A DNA stretch of 35,000 bases, taken from Chitinophagaceae bacterium. GTDB taxonomy: Bacteria; Bacteroidota; Bacteroidia; Cytophagales; Cytophagaceae. Positions 1 through 8,700 of this stretch are shown piece after piece. Positions within the stretch are counted from its first letter, which is position 1. Each line of letters starts with the position of its first letter. The stretch covers positions 1 to 35,000 of the forward strand of contig JAQBNS010000055.1 in the NCBI GenBank assembly GCA_028288405.1, written 5' to 3'. A program made the position numbers and the translations under genes. The notes under the pieces are model-generated. The model saw only the letters and a list, made by a program, of their open reading frames with translations. It was not told the DNA's origin and did not search any database.

Positions 1-2
1 CC

Positions 3-305
3 AGAGAACTTGTGGAAGAGGCTGCATCAAAGGCTATATTGGTGTACGATAGAGAACATGTAACGCCCTTTATATGGAACAATCGAACAGGGGATGTTCT
101 CATACGCCAATTTAAAGCGGATCAGGACGCATCCGGATATCGCATTACGGTGGATACTAAAGAAGACTTTGAACTCATTCGTCAGCTGATAGAAAATTAC
201 CAGGCAGAGTCTTTATCGGCCAATGAAATCATACAATTGCTCGATCGCCACCCGGAGCTCAAAGAGATCAACGCACACATTGAACAGAAAAAAATACAAC
301 CTTGA
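3..305 (+). CDS. SpsF-like cytidylyltransferase, C-terminal part (truncated by window edge)
   Basis: The reading frame is open to the left edge, so only about the last 100 residues are present. They include REHVTPFIWN and a YRITVDTKEDFELI segment and end with HPELKEINAH. These are typical of the C-terminus of SpsF/CMP-KDO-synthetase-like cytidylyltransferases found in pseudaminic-acid and spore-coat sugar clusters. By family, such enzymes activate a nonulosonic acid or related sugar with CTP in the cytoplasm. The stop codon overlaps the TTG start of pseG by 3 bases, indicating one operon. It could be the PseF of this pathway or a separate SpsF; the catalytic N-terminus lies outside the window, so the substrate cannot be judged. 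Confidence 0.75.
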   Translation, partial: RELVEEAASKAILVYDREHVTPFIWNNRTGDVLIRQFKADQDASGYRITVDTKEDFELIRQLIENYQAESLSANEIIQLLDRHPELKEINAHIEQKKIQP

Positions 306-1315
306 CTCCAACCGTTTTTTTTAGAGCAGATGGCAATACATCCATCGGACTTGGACACCTGGTCCGGTGCATGGCGCTTGCAGACATGCTTAGAGAGCAT
401 TTTCCTATTGTTTTTGTTACCCTTTCTGCTGAACCTAAAATTGTAAGCATGCTACAACAGGCAGCACAGGAGGTCATGGTATTAAAATCTGCTGATCACC
501 CGGAACAAGATTTCCTGAACAGGTTACAACCTAAGGATATTGTGGTTTTGGATGGCTATCATTTTACAGAGAATAATCAAAAAGACATTAAAAACAAAGG
601 CGCTCAATTGGTTTGCATTGACGATCTTAATGAAGGAATATTTTTTGCGGACGTTATCATCAATACCGCTCAACGAGCAGTAGACATGCACTATAAGACA
701 AAAGGCAACTGTCGTCTTTTACTTGGCCCTTCGTACGCGCTTTTACGGAAACCTTTTTTAGAAGAGGCAAGGAAAGAAAGAATTTCACAAGCTGTCTCAA
801 CAGTATTCATTAACATGGGAGGTGGCGATGCTCATAATATTACCTTAAAGGCTTTAAAAGCGGCATCGCAACTCACAACTATTCGCACGATACATGTGGT
901 CACCGGCGCAGCCTATCTTTACCGGGAAGTGCTTCATGAAGTGATGGCAGAATCTTCCGGCAGGATCGTACTGCATGAAGACATATCCGCTTCAGAAGTA
1001 AGAGATTTGCTCGTTGCCTCTCAGGTCATTATTTGTCCGTCCAGTGGTATAGCGCTAGAAGCGGCTTCTGTAGGATTGGTTATTCTATCGGGGTATACTG
1101 CTGCCAACCAATTAGAAGCATTGAAGGGATTGGAAGCGGCAAACATCATCCTCAATATGGGAGATTTGATTCAATTAAAAGAAGAAGGATTTGTCCGGCA
1201 CCTGATGGAAATAGTGAATGGTTCTGTCAATAATGCCGCGTTCATCGCTGCTCAAAAGCAGCTTATCGACGGATTGTCAGGAGATAGGATTCTGAAGGTA
1301 TTTCAGGAATTGTAA
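302..1315 (+). CDS. pseG: UDP-2,4-diacetamido-2,4,6-trideoxy-beta-L-altropyranose hydrolase (PseG)
   Basis: This 337-residue protein matches the PseG/SpsG family in length and motifs. The N-terminus has FFRADGNTSIGLGHLVRC, in which His19 corresponds to the catalytic His of the GHxxRC motif. GT-B-like features follow, such as the NMGGGDAHN loop near residue 172 and a CPSSGIALEAASVG segment typical of the nucleotide-sugar binding half. The family removes UDP from the PseH product to give 2,4-diacetamido-2,4,6-trideoxy-L-altrose in CMP-pseudaminic acid synthesis. The TTG start at 302 is chosen because the conserved RADG and GHLVRC motifs begin within 20 residues and no upstream ATG fits. It overlaps the preceding stop. 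Next comes PseH, then PseI, the usual pathway neighbours. Confidence 0.9.
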   Translation: MTPTVFFRADGNTSIGLGHLVRCMALADMLREHFPIVFVTLSAEPKIVSMLQQAAQEVMVLKSADHPEQDFLNRLQPKDIVVLDGYHFTENNQKDIKNKGAQLVCIDDLNEGIFFADVIINTAQRAVDMHYKTKGNCRLLLGPSYALLRKPFLEEARKERISQAVSTVFINMGGGDAHNITLKALKAASQLTTIRTIHVVTGAAYLYREVLHEVMAESSGRIVLHEDISASEVRDLLVASQVIICPSSGIALEAASVGLVILSGYTAANQLEALKGLEAANIILNMGDLIQLKEEGFVRHLMEIVNGSVNNAAFIAAQKQLIDGLSGDRILKVFQEL

Positions 1316-1339
1316 AAAGTAATCCTTATCTTGAATACC

Positions 1340-1801
1340 ATGTTGTCGTACTATAAAGCCTCTTTTTCCGACTGTGACTTACTTTTTCGTTGGGCAAATG
1401 ACCCCACCGTAAGAAGTAATTCCTTTCGCCAGGAAGAGATCGAATATGAGGATCATGTACAATGGCTGAAGGCCGCATTAAATTCTGGAAAATGTTTCAT
1501 CTACATCTTTACAGAAGACCGTATACCTGTTGGACAGGTACGAATCAGCAAAAATGAGCTGGAAACGATCATTGGTATTTCCATAGACCGCGATTTCAGA
1601 GGGAAATCTTTTGCTGCGCAAATGTTGATCCTGGCAGTAGATGATTACCTGGCTCAATTCCCGGAAGAACATATTTCTGCATACATTAAGGGAACAAACC
1701 AGGCTTCTTTAACTGTTTTTCAAAAGGCTGGCTTTAATCAGTTAAGTCCTGTTACGGAGCAAGGTATACCAAGTTATAAACTGGTAAAAAGTTTAGCATG
1801 A
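1340..1801 (+). CDS. pseH: GNAT N-acetyltransferase, PseH-like
   Basis: This is a GNAT-fold protein of about 153 residues. It starts YKASFSDCDLLFRWANDPTVR, a typical PseH opening, with the acetyl-CoA binding region GISIDRDFRGKSFAAQML in the middle and the common C-terminal FQKAGF motif. By family it acetylates the 4-amino group of UDP-4-amino-4,6-dideoxy-N-acetyl-beta-L-altrosamine in pseudaminic-acid synthesis. I prefer the ATG at 1340; a TTG at 1331 would add three residues. The stop overlaps the pseI start (ATGA). Its place between pseG and pseI supports PseH over an unrelated GNAT. The acyl group transferred cannot be read from sequence and might not be acetyl. Confidence 0.85.
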   Translation: MLSYYKASFSDCDLLFRWANDPTVRSNSFRQEEIEYEDHVQWLKAALNSGKCFIYIFTEDRIPVGQVRISKNELETIIGISIDRDFRGKSFAAQMLILAVDDYLAQFPEEHISAYIKGTNQASLTVFQKAGFNQLSPVTEQGIPSYKLVKSLA

Positions 1802-2847
1802 AAAAAGCAATTAGTATCGGATCCCGCTTAATTGGAGAAGGACATCCTCCATTCATCATTGCGGAGATGAGTGGCAATCATAATCAATCACTGGAAAGAG
1901 CATTGGCCATTGTAGATGCTGCGGCCGAAGCAGGTGCACATGCCATCAAACTTCAGACGTATACCGCCGATACCATTACCATGAAAGGTGCGTATACCAT
2001 TACGGATCAAAATTCTTTATGGCAGGGAAAAGAATTGTACGAGCTTTATCAGCAAGCGTACACTCCTTGGGAATGGCATAAAGCTATATTTGACAGGGCC
2101 AGGGAAAAGGGACTGGAAGCTTTCAGTTCTCCGTTTGATGAAACAGCGGTTGACTTCTTAGAACAGCTAGGCGTACCGGCTTACAAAATTGCATCGTTTG
2201 AAAACACACATCATCCCTTGTTGAAGAAAGTAGCGGCTACCGGCAAACCGGTCATTGTATCTACCGGTGTAAGCAGTCTTGCAGACCTGGATGAAAGTGT
2301 AAGGGTACTGAGAGAAAACGGATGTGAAAATATTATTTTGCTCAAGTGTACCAGTACTTATCCGGCTACTCCGGAGAATACCAATTTAAAAACCATTCCT
2401 CACATGGCCGAGTTGTTTGGCTGTTCTATCGGCCTATCCGATCATACCATGGGAGTGGGTGTATCAGTAGCCGCAGTAGCATTAGGGGCGCAGATTATTG
2501 AAAAGCATTTTACATTGAGCAGAAAAGATGGAGGCGTAGACGCTGCGTTTTCATTGGAACCGGACGAACTGAAAAGTTTAGTTGTAGAAAGTGAAAGAGC
2601 ATTTCTTTCCTTGGGAACTGTAAAATACGGAGTGCAAAAAGCGGAAGCCAAAAGCACCATTTTCAAAAGGTCTATTTATATCTATCAGGATATACCCGAA
2701 GGTGAACCTTTCACGGATAAGAACATCAAAGTCATTCGACCGGGAGATGGTCTGGCCCCTAAGTTTTATGACATGGTGCTCGCCGCTAAAGCGAGCAAAG
2801 CGTTAAAAAAAGGTACAGCTCTTAACTGGACTGATATTGTTATGTAA
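1798..2847 (+). CDS. pseI: Pseudaminic acid synthase (NeuB family)
   Basis: This 349-residue protein has the full NeuB architecture: a TIM barrel (about 1-270) and a C-terminal SAF/antifreeze-like domain (about 285-345, RSIYIYQDIPEGEPFT). Conserved features are IIAEMSGNHN near the N-terminus, HAIKLQTYTADT with Lys51, and two candidate metal-binding His residues, His216 in GLSDHTMG and His237 in IEKHFTL. The family condenses PEP with 2,4-diacetamido-2,4,6-trideoxy-L-altrose to give pseudaminic acid. Legionaminic and sialic acid synthases share the fold; the adjacent pseG and pseH make the pseudaminic assignment the best one. ATGA overlap with pseH shows translational coupling. Confidence 0.93.
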   Translation: MKKAISIGSRLIGEGHPPFIIAEMSGNHNQSLERALAIVDAAAEAGAHAIKLQTYTADTITMKGAYTITDQNSLWQGKELYELYQQAYTPWEWHKAIFDRAREKGLEAFSSPFDETAVDFLEQLGVPAYKIASFENTHHPLLKKVAATGKPVIVSTGVSSLADLDESVRVLRENGCENIILLKCTSTYPATPENTNLKTIPHMAELFGCSIGLSDHTMGVGVSVAAVALGAQIIEKHFTLSRKDGGVDAAFSLEPDELKSLVVESERAFLSLGTVKYGVQKAEAKSTIFKRSIYIYQDIPEGEPFTDKNIKVIRPGDGLAPKFYDMVLAAKASKALKKGTALNWTDIVM

Positions 2848-2858
2848 TCGGATAGCAT

Positions 2859-3647
2859 ATGAATCAATTCATAGAATTCTTAAAAGGGTTAGCATACGTT
2901 TCTAAAAGTAAAATTAGAAAAAGAATATCCTATAAAAATATCGAGCTGGATGACACGCGCATTGCAAAAATCGTTGAAGAAATAGAAACGAGAGGGTTGT
3001 GTATCATAGAAGACTATTATTCTGCGGCGGACTGTGAAAAGGCCATAGCGGAAATCGATAAAAGCTTGATCAACTATAAAGATAAAGTCTGGGTAGACGA
3101 TCAAGAAGCGGATTACCGTTTGTTTGGCATTGACAGAATATCTGAACCAATCAATCATTTTTTTCAAGATGCATTTATTAGCAAAGTGCTCTATGGTTAT
3201 TTAAAAACAAAAGTCAAAGTAGAAGGATTTACTTTAGCGGGACGCATCCGAGCAGTTGAAAAAAACTTAGGTTCTGGTGGAGGTTGGCACCGTGACATCA
3301 TTTATGACAAGCAATTTAAGGCGATCGTATACCTCACTGATACGAGTAGGAGCAATGGCCCTTTTGAATATTTAGAAAATACGCATCGTCACTCTGTGAT
3401 CATCGATAGCATTTTAAATAATAACATCGGTGCTGGTCAAAGCCGGTTTTCTGAAAAAAATATAGAAGACATTAAGCATAGTGGTAAATTTGAAGACTGT
3501 GTAGTAACAGGAAAAGCAGGTACTCTGATTCTCGTAGATACAAGTGGTATTCACCGCGGCATGCCTATACAGGAAGGGATGAGGTATGCGCTTACTAATT
3601 ATTACTTCGAAGAACCTATTCCTGAAATTTTCAATTTAGTGAAATAA
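2859..3647 (+). CDS. Phytanoyl-CoA dioxygenase (PhyH) family protein
   Basis: This 262-residue protein has the double-stranded beta-helix signature of Fe(II)/2-oxoglutarate dioxygenases. A proximal HxD pair is His144/Asp146 in GGWHRDIIYD, the distal His is His232 in TSGIHRGMP, and Arg242 lies ten residues later, as expected for 2-oxoglutarate binding. The metal triad is therefore intact and the protein is probably an active hydroxylase or related oxidase. The substrate is unknown. It sits 11 bp after pseI and its stop overlaps the flippase start (TAATG), so it probably acts on the glycan or an activated sugar/acyl precursor made by this operon. That role is inference from context only. Confidence 0.85.
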   Translation: MNQFIEFLKGLAYVSKSKIRKRISYKNIELDDTRIAKIVEEIETRGLCIIEDYYSAADCEKAIAEIDKSLINYKDKVWVDDQEADYRLFGIDRISEPINHFFQDAFISKVLYGYLKTKVKVEGFTLAGRIRAVEKNLGSGGGWHRDIIYDKQFKAIVYLTDTSRSNGPFEYLENTHRHSVIIDSILNNNIGAGQSRFSEKNIEDIKHSGKFEDCVVTGKAGTLILVDTSGIHRGMPIQEGMRYALTNYYFEEPIPEIFNLVK

Positions 3648-4903
3648 TGCAATTACTCCGCTCAGTTTCTATTTATACATTTTCAGGGATAGCTCTGGGC
3701 GGCATCAACTTTTTGCTGATGCCTTTGCTGACGCATTACCTCAATAAAGAAGATTTTGGGTACCTCTCGTTGATTACTTCTTATGTAGCGTTTCTTACTC
3801 CTGCTATGTTGCTGGGTTCTGTGGGCATAGCAAGCATAGAGTATTTTAAAATGGAAAAGGAAAGCTTTCGTAAGTTTTTAAGTTCGTCCATGATTTCGCC
3901 TACGTTACTTTTGTTTTTGCTTACCATCATTTGTTTTTTTTTTACTGCTCCGATTGCTCAACTCACTAGCATTCCGGAAAATTGGGTGAAGCTGTTACCT
4001 TTAGTGGCCTACTCCGGATATTTTATGCAGCTGTACATGACCATGTGTCAGGTGACAGAAAAAGCTGCTACGTATTCCGTATTGAATATTTCTTTTTCTG
4101 TAGTCAGTATATTACTTTCTCTGGTTTTTGTCATCACATGGAACTATGGCTACGAAGGTAGGTTATGGGGGATTTTATTGTCTAGCGTGCTCTTTAGTAT
4201 ACTGTCTTTCTTTTTTTTAATTCGTATGGGTTTTGTTGCCTCTACTTATTCAAGAGAACATGTGCTCTCGTCTTTGAAGTATGGTCTTCCTCTTGTACCG
4301 CACGCTCTGTCGTTTCTTATCATTGACATGTCGGATCGTATTTTCATAGCCAAACTGATTGATGTGGAAACAGTAGGTCTTTATAATGTCGGATACCAAA
4401 TGGGGGTGATTATTTTTGTACTGGTCAATGCTTTTGTGCAGGGATATTCTCCTTTTTTATTCAACGCGTTAAAATTAGGGGATGAGCAATCAAAATTAAA
4501 AATCGTTCGCATCTCTTACTTATTTATCATTGGACTCTGTCTTTGCCTTTGTGCATTATATTTTGCTACACCATTTATTTTTCAATACCTTATCGGAAAG
4601 GAATTTCTGGGAGGAGCGATTTTCGTGTTCTGGGTTGGATTAGGATACGTGTTTTTGGGCATGTACAAAATGGTAGTTGGCGTTTTGTTCTATGAGAAAA
4701 AAACAGTCATGCTCAGCGCATTGGCAGTGATCAATGTAGCACTTAATCTATTGCTCAATTATTTCATGATTCGCTCTATGGGTGCTATAGGTGCAGCATA
4801 TGCTACGGCATTGTCTTACCTGATTGTGTTTGTAATTACCTTTTACCTGGCCAACAGGATGTATAAATTACCATGGTTCAAACTACAAGTACTTAAATTA
4901 TGA
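3647..4903 (+). CDS. Polysaccharide biosynthesis flippase (Wzx/MATE-like)
   Basis: This 418-residue polytopic membrane protein has about 12 hydrophobic segments. The N-terminus (YTFSGIALGGINFLLMPLLTHYL) is characteristic of the polysaccharide_synt/Wzx family, which flips undecaprenyl-linked oligosaccharides across the inner membrane. A central SDRIFIAKLIDVETVGLYNVGY segment is also a family hallmark. It overlaps the PhyH gene by one base and the following acyltransferase by four. It is probably the repeat-unit flippase for the pseudaminic-acid-containing glycan made here. I see no truncation or frameshift. Confidence 0.88.
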   Translation: MQLLRSVSIYTFSGIALGGINFLLMPLLTHYLNKEDFGYLSLITSYVAFLTPAMLLGSVGIASIEYFKMEKESFRKFLSSSMISPTLLLFLLTIICFFFTAPIAQLTSIPENWVKLLPLVAYSGYFMQLYMTMCQVTEKAATYSVLNISFSVVSILLSLVFVITWNYGYEGRLWGILLSSVLFSILSFFFLIRMGFVASTYSREHVLSSLKYGLPLVPHALSFLIIDMSDRIFIAKLIDVETVGLYNVGYQMGVIIFVLVNAFVQGYSPFLFNALKLGDEQSKLKIVRISYLFIIGLCLCLCALYFATPFIFQYLIGKEFLGGAIFVFWVGLGYVFLGMYKMVVGVLFYEKKTVMLSALAVINVALNLLLNYFMIRSMGAIGAAYATALSYLIVFVITFYLANRMYKLPWFKLQVLKL

Positions 4904-5409
4904 AACAGTTGCTTGTTTTCATTCCTTATCATATTTTCCGTATCCTGGACAAGGCATATCACTCTTACTTGTATGCTAGATTAAAGAAAAGATATAAGGT
5001 TCATGCTGATTTCTTATTCAATGGCAGAAACATCAAACTGTTGGGAGAAGGCAGTATAGAACTGGGCGCGAACTCTTATATCGGAGACAACTCTACATTG
5101 AGTGTTGACAAAGGATACAAAATTGTAGTTGGTGAAAATTGTAAAATGAGTAACAGTATAAAAATTTATTCTAATTCATTTATCGCAGACCAGGATTTTT
5201 CAGCGGCTGTTCTCAAAGAAAAAAACGGAGATATTATCATCGGCAACTATGTCTGGATTGGAGCAAATGTTTTTATTAACCCCGGTGTAGTGATCGGTGA
5301 CAATGCTGTGATTGGCGCCAACAGTGTAGTAAGCAAGGATGTGCCGGCTTTTGCTATTGCCGCCGGAGTGCCGGCAACGGTATTGAGACAAAAGAATATC
5401 ATACAATGA
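4900..5409 (+). CDS. Left-handed beta-helix (hexapeptide) acyltransferase-like protein
   Basis: This 169-residue protein carries hexapeptide repeats such as LGANSYIGDNS and IGANVFINPGVVIGDNAVIGANSVVSKDVP, ending in AAGVPATVLR. This is typical of the maltose/galactoside O-acetyltransferase (NodL/LacA/CatB) superfamily, which acylates sugars using acyl-CoA. The N-terminal 40 residues are basic and partly hydrophobic. The position that usually holds the catalytic His, just before the IGNYVWIG repeat, reads NSFIADQDF with no His, so activity is uncertain. ATGA overlap with the flippase gene ties it to the operon. Likely role: O-acetylation of the glycan, or a non-catalytic relative. Confidence 0.8.
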   Translation: MKQLLVFIPYHIFRILDKAYHSYLYARLKKRYKVHADFLFNGRNIKLLGEGSIELGANSYIGDNSTLSVDKGYKIVVGENCKMSNSIKIYSNSFIADQDFSAAVLKEKNGDIIIGNYVWIGANVFINPGVVIGDNAVIGANSVVSKDVPAFAIAAGVPATVLRQKNIIQ

Positions 5410-5416
5410 TTGACGC

Positions 5417-6703
5417 GTGAACAAGGATAGAATTAGTGTATACGAGGACATTCTTCAGATCTATATTAAACATACTAATGTAGATCTTGTCACTACGTAT
5501 TCTTTTTTTAAGCAAGCTAAAATATGCCTAAGGTTTTTAGTCGCTGTTCATCGGAATTTTCTGCAAGGTCTTTTCTCTATACCTGAGTTTAAACGAATCT
5601 TATGGAATAAAAAATGGTTCTATATTATTCATCCTAATAATTATGAAACATTAGAACAAGTAAAGAAAAGTTTTTCTAATGGAAGATTTGTTTCTACCTA
5701 CCGATTGGTGGATGATCCGGAGCTTTGTGTTTTACCATTTTATTCTCAAGTGCTGCATGTTTGGCGGTTCCCTTTTATTTTTTATGGATTGCATAAAAAG
5801 TACAAAAAGAATTGTTGGGATGCTTTTCATATTATATTTTCTTCGGTAGGGTTATATGAATCTGCATTGGATATACTAAAGACCTATAAACCGGAAGTGA
5901 TTGTTTTTGCCAATGATCATAGCCCAACCACGCGTGCTTTATTACTTGCGGCGCGCCAATCGAATATTCCTACTGTTTATATACCACATGCGAACGTCAC
6001 AGATTTCTTTCCTCCGTTGGCATTTGATCTCAGTTTACTGGAAGGTAATAGAATGAAAGCGGTATATGAGCGTTGCGGTATAACGGATTCACACATAGAA
6101 TTGATTGGTTCCGTAAAAGCCGATAGGTATTTGGCAAGAAAAAACAATTCGTCAAGCGTTAATCGGATTGGTATATGCACCAATCAATTTGATGAGATCT
6201 CTATGGTCAGAGAAGTCATTGCTGCTATCACTAAATTATTCCCTGCTATCACCTTGCAGTTCCGCTCACATCCTTCTGATCAGCGTGATTTTGGAATCGC
6301 GGAACTCTTCCCTCAAGTAAGGATATCCAATGCGTTTAGAGAAAGCGCCATGGATTTTATTTTGCAGGAAGATATGATCATTGCCGGAGATAGCTCTATT
6401 CATCTGGAAGCGGCGTATGTCAATGTGCTTCCTTGTTATTATAAGTTTAACCAATCCGACTTTCTAGACAATGACTATTACGGATTTGTGAAAGCGGGAC
6501 TGTGTTTTGAACAGAAAGACAAAAATGCACTCCTTCGTTTCATAGAAAAGAATACCGTCAAGAAAGAGAACGTCAGTAGCGTGGTAGTAGATTATAATGC
6601 CGCTATTGGCAGTAGTTATGAAGGGAAGAGTACATTGGAGGCTGTCAAATACATCCATCAATTAATCAGTCGGGAAAAAGCATTGCCATCATTTAAAAAT
6701 TAA
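5417..6703 (+). CDS. Putative glycosyltransferase / surface carbohydrate biosynthesis protein
   Basis: This is a 428-residue protein with a GTG start 7 bp after the preceding stop. I cannot place it in a family with confidence. It shows a Rossmann-like PEVIVFANDHSPTTRALLLAAR segment (about 155-180), then IPTVYIPHANVTDFFPPL, and a C-terminal AGDSSIHLEAAYVNVLPCYY stretch. The latter resembles the nucleotide-binding half of GT-B enzymes such as CDP-glycerol glycerophosphotransferase-like or capsule-synthesis proteins. No signal peptide or membrane helices are evident, so it is probably cytoplasmic. Position between an acyltransferase and an FkbH-type gene in a glycan operon supports a transferase role; donor and acceptor are unknown. 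Confidence 0.6.
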   Translation: MNKDRISVYEDILQIYIKHTNVDLVTTYSFFKQAKICLRFLVAVHRNFLQGLFSIPEFKRILWNKKWFYIIHPNNYETLEQVKKSFSNGRFVSTYRLVDDPELCVLPFYSQVLHVWRFPFIFYGLHKKYKKNCWDAFHIIFSSVGLYESALDILKTYKPEVIVFANDHSPTTRALLLAARQSNIPTVYIPHANVTDFFPPLAFDLSLLEGNRMKAVYERCGITDSHIELIGSVKADRYLARKNNSSSVNRIGICTNQFDEISMVREVIAAITKLFPAITLQFRSHPSDQRDFGIAELFPQVRISNAFRESAMDFILQEDMIIAGDSSIHLEAAYVNVLPCYYKFNQSDFLDNDYYGFVKAGLCFEQKDKNALLRFIEKNTVKKENVSSVVVDYNAAIGSSYEGKSTLEAVKYIHQLISREKALPSFKN

Positions 6704-6706
6704 AGA

Positions 6707-8446
6707 ATGGATACACTTGATTTTTCTGCGCTAAAAAAGAATTTGAAGAAGGACTTCAGTGGTTTCCCTGAAGTGAAAATATGTGTACTGGGTGACGCTC
6801 CTACTCAGCTTTTGGTGCAGGCGCTAAGAGGCTTTGGGTATAATCAAAAAATAAGTTATACTATTCTTGAAGCTGATTTTGATCAAATCGATAGACAGTT
6901 GATGGACCCCGCTTCTGATGTTTATGCGTTTAATCCTGATTTTATCATTGTTTATAATGCCCAGCAAAAATTGCAGCAGAAATTCTACAAGAAAAAGAGA
7001 ACAGAAAAGGAATCGTTTGCATCGGATTTTATAAATCATTTAGAAGAATTGTTTTCTTCAGTAAACAGCAATACCTCTTGTCGAATCATTTATTTGAACT
7101 TCGCTGAAAGTTTGGATGGTGTATATGGCAATTACGCGAACAACATTGATTTTTCTTTTCTCTATCAGATTCGAAAGATCAATTTGGAGTTGATGAACAT
7201 GGCCATCAAAACCGGCAATCTCTCCATTTGCGATATAAGTCTGTTGTCTTCTTTCCTAGGAAAGCAGGTGGTCTTTAGTCCTTCGCTCTACATCAATTCA
7301 AATCTTACCTTTAGCCTGGACTTTTTACCGGTTGTGGTAAAGAATATCAGTGATATTATTTTATCCGCAAAAGGGAAGTTTAATAAATGCATCATCCTTG
7401 ATCTGGACAATACCCTTTGGGGAGGAATTATTGGAGACGATGGTATAGAAAATATACAGATCGGGGATCTGGGCATCGGCAAAGCATTTACAGAATTGCA
7501 GTATTGGGTAATGCAATTGAAGGAAAGGGGAATCATAGTCTGTGTCTGCAGCAAGAATAATGAAGAGATTGCTCGTGAACCGTTTGAAAAGCATCCGGAC
7601 ATGGTGCTGAGGATGGAAGACATTTCTGTTTTTATGGCCAATTGGGAAACCAAAGCAGACAATATCAGAGCCATACAGGCGATATTGAATATAGGCTTTG
7701 ATAGTATGGTATTTCTGGATGACAATCCTTTTGAACGGGAATTTGTAAAGAAAGAAATTCCTGAGATTACGGTTCCGGATCTTCCTGAAGATCCAGCGGA
7801 ATATTTATTGTATTTGCAGTCATTGAATCTATTCGAAATATCTGCGCTTTCCGCGGAGGATGAAAAAAGGACACAGCAGTACCAGGAAGATGCGAAACGG
7901 ACAGTTATCAAAAAGAGCTTTGCTAACGAAGAAGAATTTCTCAGCAGTTTGGAAATGATTTCTGAAGTGAGTGCTTTTAATAAGTTCAGTACTCCTCGTG
8001 TGGCGCAACTTACACAGCGGTCCAATCAATTTAATTTACGGACGATTCGCTATTCCGAATCGGAGGTTGCTTCATTAAGTCAGGATCCGAATGCGATTAC
8101 TTTATCTTATAATTTGCAAGATAAGTATGGACAATACGGCTTGATATCGGTGGTGGTATTGAAGAAGAAGACAGACAGAATAGTGGCCATTGATACCTGG
8201 CTGATGAGCTGCAGAGTGTTGAAAAGGGGAATGGAAAAATTTGTGTTGAATACTATTGTGGCTGCTGCTCAAAAAGGTGGTTTTGAATGGATAGAAGGAG
8301 AATACATCCCAACGGCTAAAAATGATATGGTCGCCGATCATTATAAGAGTCTGGGATTTGAAGCCATGGAAAAAGAGAACCATTGGCAACTGAATGTTGG
8401 AAATTATAGTAAATTTGAAGTTTACATACAAGAAGTAAAGGCGTAA
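6707..8446 (+). CDS. FkbH-like HAD-IIIC family protein (acyl-ACP loading enzyme)
   Basis: This 579-residue protein has the FkbH layout: an N-terminal SGNH-like region (about 1-220), a HAD core (about 226-400) and a C-terminal GNAT-like domain (about 430-579). HAD motif I is ILDLDNTLWGG with Asp232/Asp234, motif II is CVCSKNNEE near 281, and the late acidic motif is FLDDNPFERE with Asp338/Asp339. FkbH-type enzymes characterised in polyketide pathways take 1,3-bisphosphoglycerate, remove the phosphate and load a glyceryl unit on an acyl carrier protein. An ACP gene follows 11 bp downstream, so this one probably loads that ACP with a glyceryl or related three-carbon unit. In this locus the product likely decorates a surface glycan (inference). 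Confidence 0.88.
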   Translation: MDTLDFSALKKNLKKDFSGFPEVKICVLGDAPTQLLVQALRGFGYNQKISYTILEADFDQIDRQLMDPASDVYAFNPDFIIVYNAQQKLQQKFYKKKRTEKESFASDFINHLEELFSSVNSNTSCRIIYLNFAESLDGVYGNYANNIDFSFLYQIRKINLELMNMAIKTGNLSICDISLLSSFLGKQVVFSPSLYINSNLTFSLDFLPVVVKNISDIILSAKGKFNKCIILDLDNTLWGGIIGDDGIENIQIGDLGIGKAFTELQYWVMQLKERGIIVCVCSKNNEEIAREPFEKHPDMVLRMEDISVFMANWETKADNIRAIQAILNIGFDSMVFLDDNPFEREFVKKEIPEITVPDLPEDPAEYLLYLQSLNLFEISALSAEDEKRTQQYQEDAKRTVIKKSFANEEEFLSSLEMISEVSAFNKFSTPRVAQLTQRSNQFNLRTIRYSESEVASLSQDPNAITLSYNLQDKYGQYGLISVVVLKKKTDRIVAIDTWLMSCRVLKRGMEKFVLNTIVAAAQKGGFEWIEGEYIPTAKNDMVADHYKSLGFEAMEKENHWQLNVGNYSKFEVYIQEVKA

Positions 8447-8457
8447 CCTGTCGCACT

Positions 8458-8700
8458 ATGGAGAAAAATGAAGTATTGGCTCTTGTCAATGAGGTGTTCA
8501 TTGATGCATTGGATAACGAAGACATAAAACTCACAGAAGCTACAACAGCCAATGATGTGGAAGAATGGGATTCTCTTTCTCATATCCAATTGATCGTAGC
8601 AGTAGAGAAAAAATTCAAGATTCGTTTTACCTCCGGTGAAATTCATGGGTTTAAAAATGTCGGAGACATGTGTGACGCTATTATAGCAAAGCTGGGATAA
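8458..8700 (+). CDS. Acyl carrier protein
   Basis: This small acidic protein of 80 residues has an EEWDSLSHIQLIVAVEKKF motif. Ser39 in DSLS is the site expected to carry 4'-phosphopantetheine. Length and helix pattern fit a standalone ACP/PCP. It is not the fatty-acid ACP by context: it sits between an FkbH-like loading enzyme and a VOC/MBOAT pair, with the next start overlapping its stop (TAATG). The inferred role is to hold a glyceryl-type acyl group made by the FkbH protein and pass it to the MBOAT acyltransferase. A phosphopantetheinyl transferase is needed; none is seen in the window. Confidence 0.92.
   Translation: MEKNEVLALVNEVFIDALDNEDIKLTEATTANDVEEWDSLSHIQLIVAVEKKFKIRFTSGEIHGFKNVGDMCDAIIAKLG

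Noticed and set aside
7288-8025. 245-residue open frame on the - strand
   Set aside because: It lies wholly antisense to the FkbH-like gene, whose motifs are clear; its translation is Ser-rich with no recognisable domain.
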